Positions 50,384-57,680 of a stretch of 64,000 nt of DNA are shown here, one piece after another. Where the stretch lies: the NCBI GenBank assembly GCA_035559535.1, contig DATMBG010000012.1, positions 124,001-188,000 of the forward strand. Direction: 5' to 3'. The number at the start of each line of letters is the position of its first letter. Position 1 is the first letter of the stretch. This DNA comes from Candidatus Limnocylindrales bacterium. GTDB lineage: Bacteria; Moduliflexota; Moduliflexia; Moduliflexales; JAUQPW01. The notes below the pieces were generated by a model. That model was not told where the DNA came from and did not search any database. It was given only the letters and a program-made list of their open reading frames with translations. Both the position numbers and the translations under genes were made by a program.

Positions 50384-51964
50384 TTAAAACAAATATCCCA
50401 AACCGGCTAAAACTTTCTTGATTCCACTTACCGGTTTTACAATAAATAGATTATATTTGTTTGGCTGGAAGTACCGACGAGCGACTCGTTGAACATCTTC
50501 TTGAGAGATACTATGAATTTTCTCCAGATACTCTTCCATGCTTTCTGCATGATGGATCGTTTCGAACCATCCGTAAAAATCCGCCTGGCTAAGATTATCC
50601 TCCCGTTCAATGAGAAAATTACCGGCCAGGGTTTGCCTGGCAGTTTCCAGTTCTTTATCAGATAAGGGCCTATTTTTAAGAGTTTCAAACTCTTGGAAGA
50701 TAAGCTCTTTGACCCGTTCGATGTATTTGGGAGAAGTTCCTACATAAATTCCCCAGGCCCCAATATCCGATAAAGGTAAGTAAATCGAATCGATTTCGTC
50801 GGATAAACCCTCCTGTTCTTTGATACGCTGATAGATCCGGGAGTTTTTTCCCGACCCCAGGATAACATTGATCAGATCCATGACGTAACGATCTGGATCC
50901 TTTACTCCCAGGGTAGGAATTCCGATGGCTACATAAGCCTGAAACAAAAGCCGCTCGATGGTTACACTACGAAAAGCCTGCTGGGGTGGAGGAGGTTGGA
51001 GTTGGATTTTTGCACCAGGGTCTGAACGCAAAGTGGAAAACTTCCGGCTGACAAGTTGAATAATCTGTTCGGGATGAAGATCTCCCACAATAACCAGGAT
51101 GAGGTTAGGGGCCGTATAATGAGCCTGATAAAAGTTGACCAGTTGAGAGTGGGTTATTTTCTTAACTATTTTTTCGGTACCTATTACGGGTCTTCCTAAA
51201 GGATGTCCAGGAAAAAGGGTTCGGGTCACGATATTTAAGGCAAACAATCGAGGATCATCCTGGAATCGCTTAATTTCCTCGAGAATGACCTTCCTTTCAG
51301 TGGCGACATCTTCCGGTCGAAGGAGGGGATTCATCACCATTTCTCCTATTATCTCAATGGCTGTATCCACATGATCGGCTGGAACAATCGTATAATATTT
51401 AGTATATTCCCAGAAGGTCTCTCCATTCAGGTAACCTCCTACCCTTCGTATTTTTCTACGAATTTCTTCCCCTGTATACTTCGACGAACCCTTAAATAAC
51501 ATATGTTCCAGGAAATGAGAAATACCGTTCAAAGATTCCGTCTCATATCGAGAACCTACCCGAATCCAGGCTTCAACGGCTACAGTTCCAGTTCCCGAAC
51601 GCTTCTGGGTTATCAGGGTAAAGCCATTGGAGAATATTGTTTTTTGTAAGGTAGGAGAAAGCGAAATGTCCTTTACGGGGATTAGCCCCTCTGTCCCCTT
51701 CCCTTCAAGGGAAGGGGAAGGAAAGGTCCCTGGCCGGTCATCCTTTTCGCTATACCTATGGGGAGAGTCCGGGGAAAGATTTCTTTCGGACAGAGAACCT
51801 GGGAGGGGGCAGCTACAGGTAACGACCACAGAGAGAAAAAGGAAGATGGAAAACCCAAGCTTGAACTTTCGGGTTGTTGGGGAGCGAAACAGGTAGTTTA
51901 GGAGTGTGTTCGCCACTGTCTGTAAAGAAGGGGATGCGCAAACTGTTCGTATCTGGCTGCCCAT
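50384..51964 (-). CDS. M16-family zinc peptidase, catalytic subunit
   Basis: The longest frame is 526 aa, but its first 22 codons overlap a small gene that ends at 51898, and no other ATG precedes a signal-like helix (FKLGFSIFLFLSVVVTCSC). A non-ATG start downstream of about 51898 is likely. The zinc site is intact: HFLEHMLFKG with the Glu ligand further on (ATERKVILEEI). C-terminal M16 domain also present. The inactive M16 partner follows. A palindromic repeat is translated in frame at 51695-51717 (FPSPSLEGKG). Confidence 0.88.
   Translation of the reverse strand: MGSQIRTVCASPSLQTVANTLLNYLFRSPTTRKFKLGFSIFLFLSVVVTCSCPLPGSLSERNLSPDSPHRYSEKDDRPGTFPSPSLEGKGTEGLIPVKDISLSPTLQKTIFSNGFTLITQKRSGTGTVAVEAWIRVGSRYETESLNGISHFLEHMLFKGSSKYTGEEIRRKIRRVGGYLNGETFWEYTKYYTIVPADHVDTAIEIIGEMVMNPLLRPEDVATERKVILEEIKRFQDDPRLFALNIVTRTLFPGHPLGRPVIGTEKIVKKITHSQLVNFYQAHYTAPNLILVIVGDLHPEQIIQLVSRKFSTLRSDPGAKIQLQPPPPQQAFRSVTIERLLFQAYVAIGIPTLGVKDPDRYVMDLINVILGSGKNSRIYQRIKEQEGLSDEIDSIYLPLSDIGAWGIYVGTSPKYIERVKELIFQEFETLKNRPLSDKELETARQTLAGNFLIEREDNLSQADFYGWFETIHHAESMEEYLEKIHSISQEDVQRVARRYFQPNKYNLFIVKPVSGIKKVLAGLGYLF
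51695..51717 (-). repeat. In-frame palindrome inside the M16 gene
   Basis: A perfect palindrome with arms CCCCTTCCCTT and AAGGGAAGGGG around one base. Read on the minus strand it encodes PSPSLEGKG in a linker between the signal region and the peptidase domain. Sequence of this style, C-rich tract then mirror G-rich tract, is scattered between genes in the window. Confidence 0.7.
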
Positions 51965-52059
51965 ACTTTGGCAGTAGCTCGATTAACACCTATCTTTACG
52001 AGGAAGCAGTGTACATGTAGCGCATTTAGACGATGTTGTAACCTTTGCACTATTTTCAT
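51898..52059 (-). CDS. Small conserved-looking protein (53 aa)
   Basis: ATG at 52059 with a strong ribosome site GAGGAGGAGAAC about 7 bases upstream. It encodes a basic protein with HRLNALHVHCFLVKIGVNR then ATAKVWAARYEQFAHPLLY; this resembles short proteins of about 50-70 aa in deltaproteobacteria (pattern LNPLHVYCRL ... YERxxxRxLL) that I recall but cannot verify. It overlaps the longest frame of the M16 gene by 67 bp in another reading frame, which argues that the M16 start is later. Function unknown. Confidence 0.65.
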   Translation of the reverse strand: MKIVQRLQHRLNALHVHCFLVKIGVNRATAKVWAARYEQFAHPLLYRQWRTHS

Positions 52060-52323
52060 ATCGTTCTCCTCCTCAGTAATAATATGCAAACTTCATACCG
52101 CTTTACGCAACCCCTCGGAAGGTTGTTCCTTCAGTTAGGGATATTATTAATCCACCTATCAAAGTCTGGGAGTATGGGGGTATGGGAGTGTGAAAGTATT
52201 TGCACTTATACTTCCCTACTTCCCTACCCCCACACTCCCATACCCCCATACTCCCAGACTTCTCTACTCTCCAGAAAAACTACGCATACAGTTCACTTTA
52301 AAAAAGCGAGAATCGTCTGAAAA
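52060..52323. other. Intergenic region with a long perfect hairpin
   Basis: 264 bp between the small protein gene and the end of the next minus-strand gene, dominated by the hairpin 52162-52261. No ORF. Confidence 0.6.
52162..52261. repeat. Long perfect inverted repeat
   Basis: 31-bp arms (52162-52192 and 52231-52261) are exact complements, separated by 38 bases. The arm is built from short units such as GGGAGTAT, GGGGGTAT and GGGAGTGT. It lies just downstream of the spermidine-synthase-like gene and could terminate or protect its transcript; there is no T-run directly after it. Confidence 0.7.
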
Positions 52324-54723
52324 TTAGATCATTTTTAGAGCTATCAGATAGAGCAAAAGGGCCAATCCGATAACCACATGAAAGCCCCAGGAAATCGCCA
52401 AAGTGGTGGCCAGGATTGAACTGATGACCGAGGCGTATCCGTTAATTCCCCAGGCCCATGGGATCAACTCCGGAGCTTTAAGAGATACCTTGCTAAGGCC
52501 TATTGGAAAAGGCATTCCCATAAAGAAAGCCAGAGGTGCGACCAGCAAGATCGTTATGGCAATTCTAACTCCACTACCATACGCCATAAAATACTGGAAA
52601 ATGAATTTTAAAGTCAAAAAATATACCAACGAAATTCCAACCATGGCCAAAATAGGAAGGGAGGGTCTGGAGAACTTCTTCGAATAAAAACTTCCCAGGC
52701 CTGAAAAGAATAAGAAAGAGAAGATGATGACAGAAATTGCATAAATAGGATTCGCCAAAAACAGAATAAACTTTTGAATATAAACCATTTCCAGAAATAG
52801 AAATCCAAGTCCCAAACAACCGAAGTAAATGAATACTCTCAACTTATAGATCCCCCATGTGGAACTTGTGGGTAGCCGGAGTAAGGGAAGGATGATCAGA
52901 ATGAGACTTACCGGGATACTCTGGATTAAAGCTGCAATGAGGATGATATAGCCCCATTCTATAAAGGGTATCCACTCCCTGCCCATGGAGGCTATTAAGG
53001 TAGGCAAAGCCTTCCATTTAAAGAAATGGAAAAAATAGGGTTGATTGTCGGTTGCAGGCTTTATGTTAAAAAGATAATCCTGATAAAACTTCTGCCGATC
53101 TCCAAACAGAATTTTTTGAACCCCATGATAGTGATGGGGCGAAGGAAGCTGGTTGTATTTGTTATCATCCGCCTCGGTGATACCGGGAAAATAAACCGTA
53201 TCGAAAAGCCGGGTTCGACAGAATTCTTTGACCCTGGCTATTTCTTCCCCGGAGAAAGGCAACAGGCTGACCAGAAGGGTGGCCGTAGCCCAGCTTCGGA
53301 TTAAAATGAGATGTCTGGGGATTTCCGGAGTCCCTATCTCCTCTAAAGCCTGTACGGCGGTGGCAAAGACTTTTAGATTATCCCTGGGAGGGAGTTTAAT
53401 CCAGCGGGTTATAGACAAAATTCCGTTGGGAGTGAGTCGTTCTAGATATTTTTTAAAGGCTTCAACCGTATAAATATAGCTTTCATTCAGTGCATAAACG
53501 CCGGCCGATGAGGCACTAAAAGCATCCAGGAGGGTTACTTGAATAAGATCGTAGGCGTCCGAGGTCGACTCCACATAACTACGGGCTTCAGCTATTTTTA
53601 CCTGAACCTGGGGTAAGGTATAGATCCCTCGGGTAAAATCTTTAAAGGGTCCATTTACCAGATCCACAATCTGTCGGTTAAGTTCAACGGCATGGATTTG
53701 CCCGGATTGGTGGTAAAGGGCTGTTAGAACATCGGTTCCTCCGCCCGCTCCCAGTATCAAAACTTTATCGGGAGAACGAACATGATAAGCCAGGGCAGAA
53801 GAAATATAATCCAGATATTGCAGGTCGGAGAGATCTTCCTTAAAGTGTGTCATAGCTCCTGCTTCAGAGGCATCTATGTAAAGTCCCAATTGGGGCGGAG
53901 GAGCCTGGGTATATTTAAGACTGAGTCCTGGAGCATAGCGAATGGCAGGACTTTTGACCACATCTATTAAACCCAAAGGCCCATGGGTCTCTTGAACGAT
54001 TTCGGCGTGGGGAAGATTCAGGGCTATACTAAGACCTTTATACTGGGAAATACGTAATCGAAGTGGAACGGTATATAAAAGGCCAGTGGTTCCCAGGAGA
54101 AGTAAAACAATCAGAACAGGGAGGAGGGAGGTGTGCAGCCATGGGAGCGTTATTTCCCTTTCTTTTTTCCCTTCTCCTTTTAGAGGAAAGGAAAAAGCTG
54201 CAGCCAGAAGCGCTGACCCGGAGATCACGTAAAGAATACGGAGGGGATGCAAAAGATAGAGGAGCCAGACCGAGGTAAAAGCGCCTGCTCCAGAACCCAA
54301 CAGATTATAAAAGTAAATCTGACTGATCTTTCCAGGATATTTAGAAAAAGCCAGTCCGATGCAGGTAGCTCCAAAGAAGAAGGGAATAAACAGGATCAGG
54401 TAGTACGCCAGCAGGTAGAGATACTGCCTTTTATCCCAAACGATAAGGAAGGGATCGAAAGGAATTTTCTGACTCATCCAGAAACCCAAGGGCAGGGAAA
54501 GGGAAAAGAGGTAAGCAAAGACAAAGTAATAGATGGAAAAAGCCTTCTTCAACCGATTTTGAAAGAGGGAGATAAAACTTCCGCTGGCCCCAAATCCAAG
54601 CAGGGCAATACTCATCACCAGGTAAGCAAAATGATGCCATTGGGTAATGGAGAAAATCCGCATGAAAATTATTTCATATGTTAAAATGGAGAGGGAAATA
54701 AGGAAGATAGTGGGGTACAACAT
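52324..54723 (-). CDS. Spermidine-synthase-like domain in a large polytopic membrane protein
   Basis: 799 aa. Membrane segments at the N-terminus (about 1-215; seven to eight helices) and C-terminus (about 560-799; six to seven) flank a SAM/aminopropyltransferase-like domain (about 215-545) with VLILGAGGGTDVLTALYHQSGQIHAVELNRQI, the SpeE-type motif I and acidic loop, and QVTLLDAFSASSAG. Related fusions exist in diverse bacteria, function unproven; the methyltransferase- or aminopropyl-like domain should face the cytoplasm. It is upstream of the small protein and the M16 pair. Confidence 0.82.
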   Translation of the reverse strand: MLYPTIFLISLSILTYEIIFMRIFSITQWHHFAYLVMSIALLGFGASGSFISLFQNRLKKAFSIYYFVFAYLFSLSLPLGFWMSQKIPFDPFLIVWDKRQYLYLLAYYLILFIPFFFGATCIGLAFSKYPGKISQIYFYNLLGSGAGAFTSVWLLYLLHPLRILYVISGSALLAAAFSFPLKGEGKKEREITLPWLHTSLLPVLIVLLLLGTTGLLYTVPLRLRISQYKGLSIALNLPHAEIVQETHGPLGLIDVVKSPAIRYAPGLSLKYTQAPPPQLGLYIDASEAGAMTHFKEDLSDLQYLDYISSALAYHVRSPDKVLILGAGGGTDVLTALYHQSGQIHAVELNRQIVDLVNGPFKDFTRGIYTLPQVQVKIAEARSYVESTSDAYDLIQVTLLDAFSASSAGVYALNESYIYTVEAFKKYLERLTPNGILSITRWIKLPPRDNLKVFATAVQALEEIGTPEIPRHLILIRSWATATLLVSLLPFSGEEIARVKEFCRTRLFDTVYFPGITEADDNKYNQLPSPHHYHGVQKILFGDRQKFYQDYLFNIKPATDNQPYFFHFFKWKALPTLIASMGREWIPFIEWGYIILIAALIQSIPVSLILIILPLLRLPTSSTWGIYKLRVFIYFGCLGLGFLFLEMVYIQKFILFLANPIYAISVIIFSFLFFSGLGSFYSKKFSRPSLPILAMVGISLVYFLTLKFIFQYFMAYGSGVRIAITILLVAPLAFFMGMPFPIGLSKVSLKAPELIPWAWGINGYASVISSILATTLAISWGFHVVIGLALLLYLIALKMI

Positions 54724-54776
54724 AATTTGGATATCCTATTTGTGATTTAGATGGCCTTAATCCTTCTCTATCCCGC

Positions 54777-55544
54777 CTAATGCGGTCCTAATAGAGGTAC
54801 AAACATGACCGGTAGAATATTTTTAACGGTAATCTCTCCATTCTCCAATTTTCGCACCAGCATTAAGTTTTGGGTTTGAAAAGGGTTTCCCACTGGAATA
54901 ACCATCCGACCACCGGGTTTGAGTTGCTGGATTAGAGGAGGAGGAATATGATTAACGGCTGCTGTAACTACGATCGCGTCGAAGGGGGCATGTTCTTCCC
55001 AACCGTAGTAACCATCCCCTATTTTAACTTCCACCTGGTTATAACCCAGTCTTTTCAAGCGATCTCGAGCTTTTTCCCCGAGTTCCTGAAAGATCTCGAT
55101 GGTGTAGACTTGCGTATCAAGTTCTGCCAGAACGGCGGCTTGATAGCCAGAGCCGGTTCCGACTTCCAAAACAACATCCCCGGGTTTTACTTCCAGAAGC
55201 TGGGTCATTAGGCCTACAATATAGGGTTGAGAGATCGTTTGTCCCTGCCCAATAGGTAAGGGTCGGTCTTCGTAAGCTTCCTCCCAAAGATCCCGGGACA
55301 CAAACAGGTGACGGGGAACTTTGCGCAGAGCCTTTAGAACCTCTTCATTCCGTATACCCCGCTCGAATAGCTGTTCCCGAACCATCTTTTCCCTCCTTGT
55401 TTGGAACTCTTCATTTTCTTGTTCCTGATAGGGTTCTGAGCCATCTGGGGATGGCTCTGAAAGAAAAGCGTTTGCAGGAGGTTCTTCGACATGCTGGACG
55501 GCCAGGAACAAAACAAGATTGAAGATCGTTAAAAATCTTTTCAT
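54777..55544 (-). CDS. pcm: Exported protein-L-isoaspartate O-methyltransferase (PCMT)-like
   Basis: 255 aa. A hydrophobic start (MKRFLTIFNLVLFLAVQHV) suggests export or anchoring, unlike cytoplasmic E. coli Pcm. The catalytic core has REQLFERGIRNEEVLKALRKVPRHLFV, IGQGQTISQPYIVG, VLEVGTGSGYQAAVLAEL (SAM motif I) and DAIVVTAAVNHIPP. It repairs isoaspartyl residues with SAM; a periplasmic form would need SAM there, so cytoplasmic retention is possible. Its TAA overlaps nothing; the upstream gene's stop (TAA) abuts its ATG. Confidence 0.9.
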   Translation of the reverse strand: MKRFLTIFNLVLFLAVQHVEEPPANAFLSEPSPDGSEPYQEQENEEFQTRREKMVREQLFERGIRNEEVLKALRKVPRHLFVSRDLWEEAYEDRPLPIGQGQTISQPYIVGLMTQLLEVKPGDVVLEVGTGSGYQAAVLAELDTQVYTIEIFQELGEKARDRLKRLGYNQVEVKIGDGYYGWEEHAPFDAIVVTAAVNHIPPPLIQQLKPGGRMVIPVGNPFQTQNLMLVRKLENGEITVKNILPVMFVPLLGPH

Positions 55545-57104
55545 TTAAGGACTCCTCAGTGTTACCTCGGGAAGGTACCATCCCTCCCATTCACGCCGCC
55601 ACCAGGTACCTTCGGTGCGCCGGGTAATAAAATCGGTAAAGTGGTAGTTATAAAGTGCAGCCCGAACATACCGGGGTGGTGCGTCAGGGAAAGGATTTTT
55701 ATCTAAAAGCGCAAGCACTTCAGGAGAACCCCGTAGCAATTGCGCCATGAAATTCGTGAACCAGGGATTATGGGTATAGCTTCCCAATGCTGCAAACCAC
55801 ATCTGCCAATCCAGACGGGGCTGATGAGGTGCTACCCAAAGCGGCGCGCGCTTTACCTCTCCGGGCTTGTATTTAAATTCATAAGGAAACCATTTCTCTC
55901 CATCCTGACTTCCTTCCACGATAATCTCGGGCCGTGATGTGGTCATAACGGCAAACAATCCATAGGGATTTACCAGGCGGAGTGGGGCCACCTCCATAAG
56001 AATTTCTGCAACCGGTTCCGGTAAGTTTCCCCGGGGTAGAAACAGGCCTATCATTTGAAGTCCGCTTATGAAAAGAATCCCAATGGCAAGGATAACCCTC
56101 AGAAAGTCTTTGAAGGAAGATTTTTTCACCGTCCTGCCGGAAGGATCCGTCGTGTTGATGGTCGGAACAGATGGGACAGTTGATGGACCCATAACTCGCC
56201 TGGGAAGAAATCGACCTAAGAAGGTATCATCCACTAATAACAGGCATAGAGTCAGGGTGAGAAGATTAAAAAAAGCATAGTTTCCGGTCAACAGAATGCA
56301 TACCTGTAGAAAAGCCAGCAATCCGGCCCCTATAAGTCGTAATCGCCGGGATGCAAAGATTAAAAAAGGAACTATCAGCTCGATGATAAACATAACCATA
56401 ACTGAAATTTTTTGAAACCAGGCAGGTAACTGATGCATATACCAGGCAACAGGGGTAGGCAAGGGTTGAGTCTCGTAATGATATTGAAGGGCTGTCAGAT
56501 TACGCCAGGTCGGATCCCCACTGGCCAGCTTTACAACCCCAGAAGAAAACATCAGGCGAAACAAGAGCCATCTCAATAACCATAACACGATAAGAGGGGG
56601 AGGGGATTCACGGGAAAAGTCAGGTAAGATTTGAAGCGGTGCAAAAAAAATAGCCAGGAAACCGGTTTCCAGAAGTAAAATATCCCACTGAAAAGACAAA
56701 AAATCTTGACCAACAGTTACGAGCGATAGATAAAACATCCAACATAACACCAGCGCAGGAACTGTTAAAATTCCCATAACCACAAAGATCGAAAAAACGG
56801 CCCCTCCCAGACATAAAAATTTTAAAAAGGAATCACTTCCATTCAACCAGACCAGGGTCGGAAAAAACCAGTAGCCTGAGAGGCCGATCTGTTTCTTGAC
56901 CTCCTGTAAAAAGAGATAGGCCGGTAAAATTCCCTGGCTACCTATCAATCCGGTTACCTGCGTCCAAAGGGATATAAAGGCGATGAAGTAGATGATACCC
57001 AACAATCTTAAAAATAACCAGCGGGTAAATAGGTAAGAAGTAGGTTCTACAGGCTTTTTCCGGGGAGTTTTTTTTACCTTATGGAAAAGGCGTAAGAATA
57101 ACAT
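55545..57104 (-). CDS. Lipase maturation factor family membrane protein
   Basis: 519 aa with eight to nine membrane helices and a polar C-terminal domain. LMF1-like marks: YFIAFISLWTQVTGLIGSQGILPA near the N-terminus, FLSFQWDILLLETGFLAIFFAPL, RWLLFRLMFSSGVVKLASGDPTWRNLTALQYHYETQPLPTP, and late HQPRLDWQMWFAALGS. LMF1 in animals folds lipases; the bacterial role is unknown. It abuts the PCMT gene (stop followed at once by the next ATG). Confidence 0.9.
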   Translation of the reverse strand: MLFLRLFHKVKKTPRKKPVEPTSYLFTRWLFLRLLGIIYFIAFISLWTQVTGLIGSQGILPAYLFLQEVKKQIGLSGYWFFPTLVWLNGSDSFLKFLCLGGAVFSIFVVMGILTVPALVLCWMFYLSLVTVGQDFLSFQWDILLLETGFLAIFFAPLQILPDFSRESPPPLIVLWLLRWLLFRLMFSSGVVKLASGDPTWRNLTALQYHYETQPLPTPVAWYMHQLPAWFQKISVMVMFIIELIVPFLIFASRRLRLIGAGLLAFLQVCILLTGNYAFFNLLTLTLCLLLVDDTFLGRFLPRRVMGPSTVPSVPTINTTDPSGRTVKKSSFKDFLRVILAIGILFISGLQMIGLFLPRGNLPEPVAEILMEVAPLRLVNPYGLFAVMTTSRPEIIVEGSQDGEKWFPYEFKYKPGEVKRAPLWVAPHQPRLDWQMWFAALGSYTHNPWFTNFMAQLLRGSPEVLALLDKNPFPDAPPRYVRAALYNYHFTDFITRRTEGTWWRREWEGWYLPEVTLRSP

Positions 57105-57217
57105 AACCTAAATAAGGTTTTTTAAAAAACAACCTGAAAACAATCCAACGTGTCAAAGATTATGATTTTCATGGTAAACCCTAAAGGATAAATTAGTCAA
57201 ATGATATATTTTGGGAG

Positions 57218-57326
57218 GTATCCGTATCCATTTAGTAGGTGGAAAAAGAAACACCCCCCTGGAGGGGGGCCAGGGGAGGGTTCAGACAGAAAAAATGACA
57301 CCTACCAACTAAATTATTATAGTTAC
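57218..57326. mobile_element. MITE-like element, family A, complete copy
   Basis: 109 bp. Left end GTATCCGTATCCATTTAGTAGG and right end CCTACCAACTAAATTATTATAGTTAC are the family A inverted termini, with a central C/G hairpin. It is flanked by the 10-bp direct repeat ATTTTGGGAG (57208-57217 and 57327-57336), the signature of insertion. Shorter than the 2450 copy because the central stem is smaller. Confidence 0.75.
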
Positions 57327-57336
57327 ATTTTGGGAG

Positions 57337-57416
57337 GTCTCTGTATTTATGTAGGGGGTGGGAGAAGAAACATCCTCTGCCCCCCTTGAGGGGGGAAGGG
57401 AGGTGTTCAGATCGAG
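57337..57416. mobile_element. MITE-like element, family A, second adjacent copy
   Basis: Begins at once after the right-hand direct repeat of the copy at 57218, with GTCTCTGTATTTATGTAGGGGG; a C/G hairpin follows. The right end is decayed. This placement fits the copy at 57218 having inserted at the edge of an older copy. Confidence 0.6.
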
Positions 57417-57546
57417 CATGAGGCTTTTCTCCTTCTTAGCTTGATGCATGTGGGATGGCTTCACAGAGTTTATCCGGAGATGATATCGAAGGGTTTACCA
57501 TGGCCCTCGGACGAAAATGTTAGCTTCTGAAATAATACTTTTTACT

Positions 57547-57574
57547 TTGACAACCTTCAGAGATATGATATATC
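57547..57574 (+). promoter_or_regulatory. Predicted sigma-70-type promoter for tex
   Basis: TTGACA (57547-57552), a 16-base spacer and TATATC (57569-57574), about 105 bp before the tex ATG. The -35 matches consensus perfectly; the spacing is one base short of the ideal 17. Confidence 0.45.
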
Positions 57575-57680
57575 AACTTCGGCACGGTTCAGAGAGCTTT
57601 ATATTATCCTAAAGGACATGTCATTGCGGAAAAGCTTCCATGAAGCAATAACACGATCCCTTCTGAAGATTTGAAACTAT

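Larger units (their letters stand above)
57105..57546. other. Intergenic region with tandem family A elements
   Basis: 442 bp of the 576-bp gap before tex. Holds two adjacent family A elements (57218-57326 and 57337-57416). The rest has no ORF. A motif CGGACGAAAATGTTAG (57508-57523) resembles sequence upstream of the 24627 gene. Confidence 0.6.
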
